Positions 14,877 through 24,058 of a DNA stretch of 64,000 nt are shown here, piece by piece. The position numbers and the translations under genes were made by a program. The notes under the pieces are model-generated. The model saw only the letters and a program-made list of their open reading frames with translations. It ran no database searches and was not told the DNA's origin. Source of the stretch: an uncultured Lachnospiraceae bacterium (GTDB lineage Bacteria > Bacillota > Clostridia > Lachnospirales > Lachnospiraceae); the NCBI GenBank assembly GCA_910579935.1, contig CAJTVQ010000006.1, positions 62,001 to 126,000 on the forward strand. The letters run 5' to 3'. The first letter of the stretch is position 1; the number at the start of each line of letters is the position of its first letter.

Positions 14877-17297
14877 ATGGATATTATTTTAAAGCTGAGT
14901 GAAGAACTGAACGTACAGAAATGGCAGGCGGAGGCTGCCGTGAAGTTAATTGATGAAGGGAATACGATTCCTTTCATATCCCGATACAGGAAAGAGGTGA
15001 CCGGTTCCCTGAATGACGAGGTGCTGCGTAATCTGGATGAGAGGCTGACTTACCTGCGCAATCTGGAAGAAAAGAAGGAACAGGTAATGGGGAGCATAGA
15101 GGAACAGGGCAAGCTGACGGAAGAATTGAAGGAAAAGATTCTTTTGGCGGAAACACTGGTAGTAGTGGAAGATTTGTACCGGCCCTACCGTCCGAAGCGG
15201 AAGACGAGGGCGAGTGTGGCCAGGGAAAAGGGGCTGGACGGGCTGGCTCAGTGGATCCTGGCACAGAATGCGGACATTTCCCTGGAGGAAGAAGCCGCAA
15301 AATATATCGACGAAGAAAAGGAAGTAAAGACCGTACAGGAAGCAGTACAGGGGGCAAAGGATATCATTGCGGAAAGTATTTCCGACGAAGCGGATTACCG
15401 CATGTACATCCGCGGAATTACCATGGAAGAAGGAAAGATTGTCAGTGCGGCCAGGGACGAGAAGGCACAGAGCGTTTATGAGATGTATTATGATTATGAA
15501 GAGCCGGTAAAAAAGGCGGCAGGTCACCGGATTCTGGCCCTGAACCGCGGAGAGAACGAGAAGGTGCTCACAGTTAAGATCATAGCGCCGGAAGAACGTA
15601 TCCTGCAATTTCTGGCAAAGAAAGTGATCACTTCGGAGAATACGGTAACCGCTCCCGTATTGAAAGAGGTTATAGAGGACAGTTATCACCGGCTGATCTC
15701 GCCTGCCATTGAAAGGGATATCCGCAATGAACTGACGGAAAAGGCTGAAGACGGCGCGATTACCGTTTTCGGCAAGAATCTGGAGCAGCTGCTCATGCAG
15801 CCTCCGATCGCGGGAAAGGTAGTGCTGGGATGGGACCCTGCATTCCGGACCGGATGCAAGCTGGCCGTGGTGGATGCCACCGGAAAAGTGCTGGATACGA
15901 AGGTTATCTTTCCTACGGCTCCCCAGAATAAAGTAACGGAAGCCAAAGCGGAATTAAAGAAACTGATCAGGAAATACGGAATTTCATTGATTTCGGTTGG
16001 GAACGGAACGGCTTCCAGGGAATCCGAACAGGTCATTGTGGAGTTGATCAGGGAACTGGATACACCGGTGCAGTATGTGATCGTCAATGAGGCAGGGGCA
16101 AGCGTATATTCGGCAAGCAAGCTGGCTACCGAGGAGTTCCCGAATTTTGATGTGGGGCAGAGAAGTGCGGCGTCCATCGCGAGACGTCTTCAGGATCCGT
16201 TGGCCGAACTGGTAAAAATCGACCCGAAATCCATCGGTGTGGGCCAGTACCAGCATGACATGAACCAGAAGAAGCTGGGGGATACGCTGGGCGGCGTGGT
16301 GGAAGACTGCGTAAACAAAGTGGGTGTGGACCTGAATACCGCATCGGCTTCCCTTTTGGAATATATATCCGGCATCACAAAGGTGATTGCAAGGAACATT
16401 GTAGATTACCGGGAGAATAATGGCCGTTTTACCAACCGGAAACAGCTTTTGAAGGTGGCGAAGCTGGGGCCGAAGGCTTTTGAGCAGTGTGCAGGATTTC
16501 TCCGGATTCTGGATGGGGATAATCCGCTGGACGCAACCAGTGTGCATCCGGAATCCTATGAAGCTGCCATGAAACTTTTGGAACGTCTGGGGCTTACGAT
16601 GGAAGATGTGAGGCAGATGCAGAAAAAAGCGGCGGCGGAAAAAGGCCGGACAAAGCCGGGTATGTCCGGTCAGGAAAATCAGGGAAAAAATGCCTCAAAG
16701 AAGCAGGAGAAACAGCAGAACCGGGTCGTAATCCGCAACACCAGCACGGCAATGGGAAAAGCATTGGCGGCCGCTATGGGCGGAACCGTGCTGGAGAACC
16801 GGGAAGAGGGAGGAAAGAATGGCAAAGGCAATGCAGCCGCGGATAAAACCGGCCCCGGCGGAATGACGGAAAGCGGAAGTCCGGGAACGGCAGTGATGTT
16901 GGAACGGAAAATTAAAGATAAAAAGAAGCTGGCGGAGGAATTGGGAATCGGAGAGATCACTTTGACCGATATTTTAAAAGAACTGGAAAAGCCGGCCAGA
17001 GATCCTAGGGAGGACATGCCGGCGCCTATCCTGCGTAATGACGTGCTGGAAATGAAGGATTTGAAACCGGGCATGATCCTGAAAGGAACCGTGCGCAATG
17101 TCATTGATTTCGGTGCGTTTGTGGATATCGGCGTGCATCAGGACGGTCTGGTCCATATTTCCCAGATTACCGACCGGTTTATCAAACATCCGTTAGAGGC
17201 AGTGAGCGTAGGGGATATTGTGGAAGTGCAGGTGCTTGGTGTGGAGGCAGAGAAGAAACGGATATCGCTGACAATGAAAATTAATAAGAAACCGTAG
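14877..17297 (+). CDS. tex: Tex-type RNA-binding transcription accessory protein
   Basis: This is an 806-residue protein. The N-terminus MDIILKLSEELNVQKWQAEA and NTIPFISRYRKEVTGSLND are Tex-specific. The YqgF-like domain contains VVLGWDPAFRTGCKLAVVD. VGQYQHDMNQKKL and VNTASxxLL-type VDLNTASASLLEYISG form the helix-hairpin-helix region. The C-terminus from about residue 730 is an S1 RNA-binding domain (ILKGTVRNVIDFGAFVDIG). ATG 14877 is chosen by homology; the upstream TTG 14853 lacks a proper RBS. It is longer than usual Tex (about 720 residues) because a Lys/Gly/Asn-rich linker of about 90 residues separates the HhH part from S1. It is thought to bind RNA and affect transcription or ribosome-related processes. 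Confidence 0.95.
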   Translation: MDIILKLSEELNVQKWQAEAAVKLIDEGNTIPFISRYRKEVTGSLNDEVLRNLDERLTYLRNLEEKKEQVMGSIEEQGKLTEELKEKILLAETLVVVEDLYRPYRPKRKTRASVAREKGLDGLAQWILAQNADISLEEEAAKYIDEEKEVKTVQEAVQGAKDIIAESISDEADYRMYIRGITMEEGKIVSAARDEKAQSVYEMYYDYEEPVKKAAGHRILALNRGENEKVLTVKIIAPEERILQFLAKKVITSENTVTAPVLKEVIEDSYHRLISPAIERDIRNELTEKAEDGAITVFGKNLEQLLMQPPIAGKVVLGWDPAFRTGCKLAVVDATGKVLDTKVIFPTAPQNKVTEAKAELKKLIRKYGISLISVGNGTASRESEQVIVELIRELDTPVQYVIVNEAGASVYSASKLATEEFPNFDVGQRSAASIARRLQDPLAELVKIDPKSIGVGQYQHDMNQKKLGDTLGGVVEDCVNKVGVDLNTASASLLEYISGITKVIARNIVDYRENNGRFTNRKQLLKVAKLGPKAFEQCAGFLRILDGDNPLDATSVHPESYEAAMKLLERLGLTMEDVRQMQKKAAAEKGRTKPGMSGQENQGKNASKKQEKQQNRVVIRNTSTAMGKALAAAMGGTVLENREEGGKNGKGNAAADKTGPGGMTESGSPGTAVMLERKIKDKKKLAEELGIGEITLTDILKELEKPARDPREDMPAPILRNDVLEMKDLKPGMILKGTVRNVIDFGAFVDIGVHQDGLVHISQITDRFIKHPLEAVSVGDIVEVQVLGVEAEKKRISLTMKINKKP

Positions 17298-17307
17298 GGT
17301 ACGGACT

Positions 17308-17339
17308 AAAAAGGGATTCACGTTAGTGAATCCCTTTTT
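17308..17339. terminator. terminator shared by tex and the convergent degV-like gene
   Basis: A perfect 14-bp stem AAAAAGGGATTCAC/GTGAATCCCTTTTT has a GTTA loop. The right arm encodes the last codons of the minus-strand gene. Confidence 0.93.
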
Positions 17340-18225
17340 CAATGATTCCGAATCCTAACGGATAAGGTCCCGTATGAACGCCTATGGTAGCGCCAATCTG
17401 AAAGACAGGCAGATTCGGAATGCCGTAACCGTTTTCCTGCAGGACAGTCAGCGCGTGGTCGCGAAACGCCATGCCTTCCTCCCGGTCATATCCGTATCCC
17501 ACCGCAAGGCTGTAACATTCAATCCCAAGGCTGCTTTCCCGCAGATGTTCCAATAAAAGCCCAATTACTTTCTGCGTGGTGCGTTTTCGTCCCCTGTCCA
17601 CACCGGAGGGAAAGATTTCTCCCTGTTTTAAGGTGATCAGGGGACGGATATCCAGAATATTTCCTGCCGCCGCGGCAACTTTTCCGATCCTGCCGCCGTG
17701 CTTTAGGTATTCTACGTTTCCGACGGTAAAGAAAATCCTTCCGGTTCCTTTGATCGCTTCCAGACGGTCGATGGCTGCCTGGTAGCCGAAGCCGTTATCC
17801 CGCAGCCTCACTGCTTCCAGCACATACTGTCCCTGCAGGACGGTATTGATGGAAGAGTCGATGACGGTAATTTCCGCCTGCGGATATTGTTCACGTATGC
17901 TTTCCCTGGCATTTAACGCCGCCTGCATGGAGCCGCTGAATTTGGTGGTGATGCAGATGCAGATGACTGGTGTTCCGGCTTTGGCAAAAGGCAGGAAGGC
18001 CTCTTCATAATCACGGACGGAGGGCATGGAGGACTTGGGGAATACGCCTTTTTTGTCCACCATCTGCTGGTAAAAGTCCCGGATGCTGATTTCCACGTTT
18101 TCTTTCAGATAATGTTCGTCATCAAAGGATACATAAAACGGCACGACCGTAATATTTTTTTCCCGTGTCAGTTCTACGGGCAGGTCGCAGGAACCGTCGC
18201 TGATGATATGAAATGTTTCGCTCAT
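17323..18225 (-). CDS. DegV family fatty-acid-binding protein
   Basis: This is a protein of about 300 residues. The N-terminus FHIISDGSCDLPVELTRE, the middle ICITTKFSGSMQAALNAR and VIDSSINTVLQGQYVLEA, and the C-terminal IGATIGVHTGPYPLGFGII are the DegV signatures that form the fatty-acid pocket. Firmicute DegV/FakB proteins deliver fatty acids to the kinase FakA, but a partner kinase is not in this window. The start is ambiguous: ATG 18225 (MSETF) fits homologues, while ATG 18237 adds MVIY; both share one GAGAAAGG. A perfect 8-bp inverted repeat, GCCTGCAG/CTGCAGGC (18250-18273), lies in the leader. Confidence 0.93.
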   Translation of the reverse strand: MSETFHIISDGSCDLPVELTREKNITVVPFYVSFDDEHYLKENVEISIRDFYQQMVDKKGVFPKSSMPSVRDYEEAFLPFAKAGTPVICICITTKFSGSMQAALNARESIREQYPQAEITVIDSSINTVLQGQYVLEAVRLRDNGFGYQAAIDRLEAIKGTGRIFFTVGNVEYLKHGGRIGKVAAAAGNILDIRPLITLKQGEIFPSGVDRGRKRTTQKVIGLLLEHLRESSLGIECYSLAVGYGYDREEGMAFRDHALTVLQENGYGIPNLPVFQIGATIGVHTGPYPLGFGIIEKGIH

Positions 18226-18518
18226 ATAAATAACCATGCCTTTCTCTCGGCCTGCAGACTTTGAACTGCAGGCGTGAAACTGTAATACCTTTTTTCACAT
18301 GTCTTCGTGTAAATGTAATAGATAGAATACTACTTTTATATAAAAAAATCAATCCGTAAACAAAGTGATTTACAGGCTCGGGTTTCATGATGGACAGGCA
18401 ATTGGTAAAGAACGACCGCTGATGATCTTTCGATGGAAATGATCTTGCATAATTTTCGACATATGGAGGATACTATGGACAGGAAAGAATGAAAAGTCAG
18501 AAAGTATGAGGAGACAAT

Positions 18519-18977
18519 ATGGATGAACAGACGAAACAGGAATATCAGGAATATGTCAAAGAGATGACACCTACTCATAATTTATGGTTGCAGATGATCA
18601 AGGCTTTTCTGGTGGGCGGCGTAATATGTACCATCGGGCAGTTTATTCTGAATTATTGTACAAATACGATGGGCATGGACAAGGAGACTGCGGGCGGGTG
18701 GTGTTCCCTGCTGCTGATTTTATGCAGTATTCTTTTAACGGGATTTAATATTTATCCTTCCATTGTAAAATTCGGCGGGGCAGGCGCCCTGGTGCCGATT
18801 ACGGGATTTGCCAACAGTGTGGCGGCTCCCGCCATTGAGTTTAAAAAGGAGGGGCAGGTGTTTGGCGTGGGATGTAAGATTTTTACCATTGCAGGGCCTG
18901 TGATTCTGTATGGGATATTTACCAGCTGGGCGCTGGGGCTGTGCTATTGGATCGGGAAGTGTTTCGGGTTGTTTTAG
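18519..18977 (+). CDS. spoVAC: stage V sporulation protein AC
   Basis: This is a 152-residue integral membrane protein with four hydrophobic segments. LWLQMIKAFLVGGVICTIGQF, GFNIYPSIVKFGGAGALVPI and GFANSVAAPAIEFKKEG are diagnostic for SpoVAC. It forms the mechanosensitive dipicolinate channel subunit in the spore inner membrane. Usually spoVAC is followed directly by spoVAD and spoVAE; here the next gene is a GH43-like enzyme with its own promoter, so this copy is solitary. Start ATG 18519 is preceded by GAGGAGACAAT. The forespore sigma-G promoter expected for this gene was not convincingly found. Confidence 0.94.
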   Translation: MDEQTKQEYQEYVKEMTPTHNLWLQMIKAFLVGGVICTIGQFILNYCTNTMGMDKETAGGWCSLLLILCSILLTGFNIYPSIVKFGGAGALVPITGFANSVAAPAIEFKKEGQVFGVGCKIFTIAGPVILYGIFTSWALGLCYWIGKCFGLF

Positions 18978-19129
18978 GAAAATGGGGAATAGGCATCAGA
19001 ACAGGTTTTATGAGCAGGCTGGCGTGTTCGGGAATAGGCTGGCCTGCTTTTGTTTTGAAATATGGAAAAAGATTAGTATTTTTAAACGAGTGGGACGGCA
19101 TGGCAAAAATGGGAGTTGGGGGATATTTT

Positions 19130-19158
19130 TTTACATAATCTGGGAGAGGTGGTATAAT
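19130..19158 (+). promoter_or_regulatory. promoter of the GH43-like gene
   Basis: TTTACA (19130-19135) and TATAAT (19153-19158) are spaced by 17 bases, 30 bases before the start codon. Confidence 0.7.
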
Positions 19159-19188
19159 GGGAAAAAATAGTGCGTGGAGGCAGGATTT

Positions 19189-20100
19189 ATGGCAGGGTAT
19201 TTGTTTGTGCATTTTATCGGGGAAGAGAAGGACGGGGAACAGATTTATTTTTCCGTGAGCAGGGACGGACTGCATTTTAAGGACTTGAATGGGGGGAAAC
19301 CGGTATTGTATTCCCATATGGGGACTTGCGGAGTGCGGGATCCGTTTTTGGTGAGGAAGCAGGGGAGTCATATGGTTTACCTGATGGCTACGGATTTGCG
19401 GATAGAGGCCGGAAAGGGATGGAAGGCGGCGCAGGAACAGGGAAGCAGGGATTTGATGGTGTGGGAAACGGAAGACCTGGTGCATTGGGGCAGACAGCGC
19501 AGTTGTACCGTGGGAATTCCGGAAGCGGGGTGCGTATGGGCGCCGGAAGCCGTGTTTGATGAGGAAAAAGGGGAATTTTTTGTCTTTTTCGCCTCGATGG
19601 TAAAGCGGGAAGGGGACACGGAGGCAAAACAGAGGATTTATGCGGCCTATACAAAGGACTTTAAGGAATTTTCGGAAACGTTCCTCTATATGGAGCGGGA
19701 GAACCATGTCATTGATACGACGATACTGGAAAGCGGCGGCAGTTATTACCGCATCTCGAAGGATGAGATGGAGAAGCGGCTGATCATGGAAACGGCGGAT
19801 TCTCTTTCGGGGGAATTTACGCGCATACATTCTCAAACGCTGGAAGGGCTGACGGGCGTGGAGGGCCCGGAGGGATATCTGCTTCCGGACGGGAAAACAT
19901 GGTGTCTGATCGCGGACCGTTTTTTGGAAGGAAAAGGATATTTGCCGATGGTGACGGACAAACTGGCATCCGGTGATTTCAGGATACTTTCGCCGGAACA
20001 GTATGATATGGGCAGGACGAAAAAGCGTCATGGCGGTGTGCTGCGGATTACGGATGAGGAGTATGAGAGGCTGTGTAAGTTTCAGTGGGATGCCCGATAG
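19189..20100 (+). CDS. glycoside hydrolase family 43-like protein (cytoplasmic)
   Basis: This is a 303-residue five-bladed-propeller glycosidase-like protein without signal peptide. FSVSRDGLHFKDLNGGKP, TCGVRDPFLVRK (catalytic Asp region), CVWAPEAVFDEEKGEFFVFF (general acid Glu region) and VEGPEGYLLPDGKTWCLIAD match the blade repeats of GH43/arabinanase-xylosidase-type proteins. It would cleave arabinose- or xylose-containing oligosaccharides inside the cell, but the substrate is not clear. ATG 19189 has GGAGG nine bases upstream and is preferred to GTG 19174. It is monocistronic with a terminator at 20136-20176. Confidence 0.82.
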   Translation: MAGYLFVHFIGEEKDGEQIYFSVSRDGLHFKDLNGGKPVLYSHMGTCGVRDPFLVRKQGSHMVYLMATDLRIEAGKGWKAAQEQGSRDLMVWETEDLVHWGRQRSCTVGIPEAGCVWAPEAVFDEEKGEFFVFFASMVKREGDTEAKQRIYAAYTKDFKEFSETFLYMERENHVIDTTILESGGSYYRISKDEMEKRLIMETADSLSGEFTRIHSQTLEGLTGVEGPEGYLLPDGKTWCLIADRFLEGKGYLPMVTDKLASGDFRILSPEQYDMGRTKKRHGGVLRITDEEYERLCKFQWDAR

Positions 20101-20135
20101 TTTCTGCCATCGAAAGCCAGACGGCGATTACGGAC

Positions 20136-20176
20136 AAAACAGCGGCAAACCTGTTGCACGGATTTGCCGCTGTTTT
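20136..20176 (+). terminator. terminator after the GH43-like gene
   Basis: The arms AAAACAGCGGCAAA and TTTGCCGCTGTTTT are perfectly complementary (14 bp) with a 13-base loop. They can also terminate the opposing small gene. Confidence 0.88.
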
Positions 20177-20246
20177 CCATATGCCAGGCAGCTTCAGAAA
20201 TTTATGGCCGTGTGACTTCGCTGTTCATGACGAAAACGACACAAAA

Positions 20247-20612
20247 TTAGCAATGCCCTCCGTGATGCCTTCCATGGCGGCGGCCGTGATGCCCGGACCT
20301 GGTGCTTCTGCCGCAGTTGGTATTTGACGGTTTCCCGTGGTCGTGGCAATGGTCGCAGATGCCGTCGCCGTCTTCATCCGTAAAATGGTCACAGATACCG
20401 TTTCCGTCTGTATCTGCATAACAATGGTTATCGCAGATACCGTCGCCGTTCGCGTCCGTAAAGCAGTCTTCACCGCAGCTTCCGTCTAAAAAGCATTCTC
20501 CTGCAGTACATCCGCTGACCGGGCAGACCGGCTGTGTTTCCGCCGCCAATACCGGAACAGGCATAGACAATACCGCCAGGCAGGTAAGGCTTATGGCTAA
20601 TCTTTTTTTCAC
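20247..20612 (-). CDS. small exported protein with DxDGDGxCD calcium-loop repeats and His/Cys-rich tail
   Basis: This is a 121-residue protein with a typical signal peptide (KKRLAISLTCLAVLSMPVPVLAA, cut after AAA or ALA near residue 24). The mature part has CPVSGCTAGECF, then three tandem acidic loops DANGDGICD, DTDGNGICD and DEDGDGICD. These have the spacing of EF-hand or thrombospondin type-3 calcium loops, each followed by His/Cys. The tail is rich in His, Gly and Arg (HHGRRHGRHHGG) and could bind transition metals. The GTG start at 20612 has GGGGAGGTG upstream. Such short proteins occur in gut Clostridia without known function; a secreted Ca2+ or metal binder is the best reading. Confidence 0.8.
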   Translation of the reverse strand: MKKRLAISLTCLAVLSMPVPVLAAETQPVCPVSGCTAGECFLDGSCGEDCFTDANGDGICDNHCYADTDGNGICDHFTDEDGDGICDHCHDHGKPSNTNCGRSTRSGHHGRRHGRHHGGHC

Positions 20613-20795
20613 TTCTTTTCACCTCCCCAATCGTTTTTTCATATTCTTCCAGTCTATCTGTGCAGTTAAGATGATTATAACTCTTTTGGGTTATTTTGCA
20701 AGTGATTTGTGGAAATTTCAGGGGTGGGAAAAGAGACTTCGGTTACTTTTCATCCGGAATAAGTTTATGGTATTTTCGGCAGAAGATTTTTGTGC

Positions 20796-20801
20796 TATAA
20801 T
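20796..20801 (+). promoter_or_regulatory. extended -10 promoter of the sugar-binding lipoprotein gene
   Basis: TGCTATAAT forms an extended -10 about 95 bases before the start. The -35 (TTTTCG, 17 bases upstream) is weak. Confidence 0.5.
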
Positions 20802-20894
20802 TAGCGTAGTGAAAAAGAGCCGGAAGGCTTACGGGACAGAAGAGGGAAGAGTCTGGAGAAGGGAACAGAATTAACAGAAAACGGAGGTCTGATA

Positions 20895-22193
20895 ATGAAA
20901 GCAAAAATCTTAAGATGCATGGCGGTATTCGGACTGTGCAGTATGCTTGCTGCCGGCTGCGCCGGTGAAGCGGAATCGGTAAATGCGCCGGAAACACCGG
21001 AACAGGCAGGAGCGGAAGCGGCGGAAGACGGAAAAACAGGTGAAAAAGAAGAAGGAGTTGTGACACTGACGGTTTGGGCGGAAGAAGCGAACAATGATCT
21101 GCTGAATCAGATGATCGCGGGTTTTAAGGAGCAGTATGCGGGACAGGCGGAATTTGATATCCAGTTAGTAGCATCCGCAGATGCGGAGACAAGAAGCAGG
21201 GTGCTGGGGGATGTTCATAATGTGGCGGATGTTTTTCCTTTTGCGGATGATCAGCTGACGAGTATGGCAGCGGGCGGTGCACTGGCGAGAATACCCAATG
21301 CGGAAGAAGTAAAGAAAGCAAATACTGCGGGCTCTGTGGAAGCGGCGAGCATCGGGGATGATTTATATGGTTATCCGATGAGTGCGGATAACGGATATTT
21401 CCTGTATTATGACAAGGCATATTTTTCAGATGAGGACGTGAAAACTCTGGACCGGATTTTGGAGGTCGCGGCGGAAAATGAAAAAAAGTTTTCGATGGAA
21501 TGGACTTCCGGCTGGTACATGTATTCCTTTTTCGGAAATACAGGATTGGAATTCGGCATTAATGAAGACGGTGTGACGAATTACTGTAACTGGAATGCGA
21601 CGGAAGGGGCGGTCAAAGGCACGGATATCGTGCGCGCCCTGATGGACATTGCTGCCAGTCCCGGATTTATCAACCAGCCGGACAGCGAGTTTGTGGCAGC
21701 GGCGCGGGAGGGGACAGTGATCGCAGGTGTCAGCGGGGTTTGGAATGCCATGGAAATACAGGAGATTTGGGGAAAGGATTATGGCGCTGTAAAACTTCCG
21801 ACTTATACCTGCGCCGGACAGCAGGTGCAGATGTCTTCTTTTGTGGGTTATAAAATGATAGGGGTCAATGCTTACAGTGAACATTTGGACTGGGCGTTAA
21901 AATTTGCGGACTGGATCACGAACGAACAGAACCAGGTACTGCGTTTTGAGATACGGAATCAGGGACCGTCCAATATCAACGCGGCATCGTCGGATGCGGT
22001 CAGTCAGGTGCCTGCCATTCAGGCGGTCATTGCCCAGTCGGAATACGGGGTGCTGCAAAGAGTGGGGAACAATTACTGGACGCCGTTTACCGTGTTTGCG
22101 GAGACTCTGACATCGGGAAACCCGCAGGGGGAAGATCCTCAGGAGATTATCGATGCTTTGGTGGCAGGCATTACTGCCTCCACAATTAACTGA
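20895..22193 (+). CDS. extracellular solute-binding lipoprotein (family 1, sugar type)
   Basis: This is a 432-residue lipoprotein with signal peptide and lipobox MLAAGC (Cys 22), an acidic linker, then an ABC-type family 1 binding fold. VTLTVWAEEANNDLLNQMIAGF, ADVFPFADDQL, YGYPMSADNGYFLYYDKAYF and FVGYKMIGVNAYSEH are typical of maltose/maltodextrin-type binding proteins. There are no permease or ATPase genes next to it. Instead a chemotaxis receptor gene starts eleven bases after the stop. This suggests that the protein presents its ligand to the receptor rather than to a transporter, or uses a distant permease. RBS GGAGGTCTGATA. Confidence 0.9.
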   Translation: MKAKILRCMAVFGLCSMLAAGCAGEAESVNAPETPEQAGAEAAEDGKTGEKEEGVVTLTVWAEEANNDLLNQMIAGFKEQYAGQAEFDIQLVASADAETRSRVLGDVHNVADVFPFADDQLTSMAAGGALARIPNAEEVKKANTAGSVEAASIGDDLYGYPMSADNGYFLYYDKAYFSDEDVKTLDRILEVAAENEKKFSMEWTSGWYMYSFFGNTGLEFGINEDGVTNYCNWNATEGAVKGTDIVRALMDIAASPGFINQPDSEFVAAAREGTVIAGVSGVWNAMEIQEIWGKDYGAVKLPTYTCAGQQVQMSSFVGYKMIGVNAYSEHLDWALKFADWITNEQNQVLRFEIRNQGPSNINAASSDAVSQVPAIQAVIAQSEYGVLQRVGNNYWTPFTVFAETLTSGNPQGEDPQEIIDALVAGITASTIN

Positions 22194-22203
22194 GGGGAGG
22201 CGG

Positions 22204-24015
22204 ATGGAAATGGAAAACGGAAAGAATAAAAACGGAAAGAATGCGTACATAAAAAATACAAATGGAAAGAGTGGAAGCAGAAAAAATTCCAAAAAACGGA
22301 TCAGTACGAAGCTGATTCTGCTGTTTCCGGTATTTATACTCGGGATTGTCTGCATCCTTTCAAGTGTAATTGCAGTCAGGAATATTCAGGGGGTAAATGC
22401 GAAAGCTACCGTGATCACGGATAAGTACATGGCAGGAATCACGGAACTGGCAAAAATTCAGGAGGAAACCAATAATATACATAAAATGGCGCTTTCCCAT
22501 GTGCTGGCAACGGATTTGGAAACCATGATAACGCTGGTGGACAGCATTAAGGAACAGGAAGTGGTTTTGGAAGGGTATCTGGATGATTACAGACCCTATG
22601 TGACAGAGGATATGGCAGGCGATTATGAAAGTATCTTTACCAACTTTGAAGGCTTAAAGTGGGAGATTGCCAATCTGATGGCATACAGCGCCAATAACAA
22701 TAATGAGGGAGCCTATTCGCTGGCAAACGGGGCGATTGCGGATTATGCAGATGCAATGCAGAAAAGCATTGATAACATGACTGAAAATATGCAGATGTAT
22801 GCACAGGAGTCAAAAGAGCAGCAGAATGATACTTATATGCAGGCGTTGACTTTGGGAGTCGTATTTGTAGTGATCAGTGTGGCTGCGCTGTTGTTTACGC
22901 TGCTGAGTGTGTTCCAGCTGGTAATACGTCCGCTTGGTAAGACAAGGAATGAAATCAACGGTATCATTTCCGATATCGACAGGCGGGAAGGAGATTTGAC
23001 CAGACGGGTCACCATATTTTCCAATCGGGAAATTGCGGAAGTGGGCAGCGGAATTAATGTGTTTATGGAAAAACTCCAGGATATTTTCAAGGTTATTACG
23101 GATAACTCACAGAAGATGGAGAAGCTGGTCAACGAGGTGCGTGACAGTGTGCTGACCTCCAACGGGAGCGTATCGGACCTGTCGGCAGTGACGGAAGAAC
23201 TGTCCGCCGCCATGGCGGAAATGTCCGATTCGGCGTCCGTGATCAATACCAATGCGGACGCGGTGAAAAAGGAAGTGGACGCCATGGCAGCGCAGACGAT
23301 GGAGATTCGCCAGTATACAACCGAAATGAAGGACCATGCAGACAGTATGGAAAGTGCGGCTCATGCCAATATGGAATCCACGGAACGGAAAGTAAACGAG
23401 ATACTGGGAGTATTGGAGCAGTCCATAGAGGAAAGCATGAGTGTAAATCAGGTCAATAACCTGACCAATGATATTCTGAATATTGCCAGTCAGACGAACC
23501 TGCTTTCTTTAAATGCCTCTATAGAGGCGGCGCGTGCGGGGGAGGCAGGAAGGGGATTTGCCGTAGTGGCTTCGGAAATCAGCCAGCTTGCCACGGCAAG
23601 CCAGTCTGCTGCTAACCGGATTCAGAGCATTAATAGCGGGGTGATACACGCGGTAAATCATCTGGTAGAAAATGCCAATGGCCTGGTAGAATACATGAAC
23701 GCTTCCATACTTCCGGAATTTAAGAATTTTGTAACGGGAGGAAGCGAATACCGTAGCAAGGCAAATTATATTGAAAACGTGATGTGTGATTTTTCGGCGC
23801 GTATGGACGGATTGCAGGGAACCATCGGGGAAATTGCGGATTCCATCGGTCTGATCACCAATGCAATTGAAGACGGAGTGGGAGGAGTCAGCAATGCCGC
23901 CGACAGTACACAGGTGCTGTTAACGGATATGGAGAGCATAGCGCAGCATATGGATGAAAATCAGGCGATCGCGGTGAATTTAAAGCGTGAAACAGAGATC
24001 TTCAGACAGTTATAA
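22204..24015 (+). CDS. methyl-accepting chemotaxis protein
   Basis: This is a 603-residue receptor. It has an unusual Asn/Lys/Gly-rich cytoplasmic start (residues 1-33, MEMENGKNKNGKNAY), TM1 (LILLFPVFILGIVCILSSVI), an extracytoplasmic helical bundle of about 150 residues like 4HB_MCP, TM2 (LGVVFVVISVAALLFTLLSV), HAMP, and the coiled-coil signalling domain with tip ILNIASQTNLLSLNASIEAARAGEAG. Start ATG 22204 has GGGGAGG before it. It forms a two-gene unit with the preceding solute-binding lipoprotein. The C-terminus lacks a CheR-tethering pentapeptide. Confidence 0.94.
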   Translation: MEMENGKNKNGKNAYIKNTNGKSGSRKNSKKRISTKLILLFPVFILGIVCILSSVIAVRNIQGVNAKATVITDKYMAGITELAKIQEETNNIHKMALSHVLATDLETMITLVDSIKEQEVVLEGYLDDYRPYVTEDMAGDYESIFTNFEGLKWEIANLMAYSANNNNEGAYSLANGAIADYADAMQKSIDNMTENMQMYAQESKEQQNDTYMQALTLGVVFVVISVAALLFTLLSVFQLVIRPLGKTRNEINGIISDIDRREGDLTRRVTIFSNREIAEVGSGINVFMEKLQDIFKVITDNSQKMEKLVNEVRDSVLTSNGSVSDLSAVTEELSAAMAEMSDSASVINTNADAVKKEVDAMAAQTMEIRQYTTEMKDHADSMESAAHANMESTERKVNEILGVLEQSIEESMSVNQVNNLTNDILNIASQTNLLSLNASIEAARAGEAGRGFAVVASEISQLATASQSAANRIQSINSGVIHAVNHLVENANGLVEYMNASILPEFKNFVTGGSEYRSKANYIENVMCDFSARMDGLQGTIGEIADSIGLITNAIEDGVGGVSNAADSTQVLLTDMESIAQHMDENQAIAVNLKRETEIFRQL

Positions 24016-24026
24016 AAAGAAATCGG

Positions 24027-24058
24027 CAAAGGTGTTTTGAGAAGTCAAAACACCTTTG
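24027..24058. terminator. bidirectional terminator
   Basis: CAAAGGTGTTTTGA/TCAAAACACCTTTG is a perfect 14-bp stem with a GAAG loop, between the convergent MCP and ABC-F genes. Confidence 0.9.

Noticed and set aside
18919..20031. Long minus-strand open frame (370 codons)
   Set aside because: Antisense shadow of spoVAC and the GH43-like gene, rich in Pro/Arg/His with no RBS or domain.
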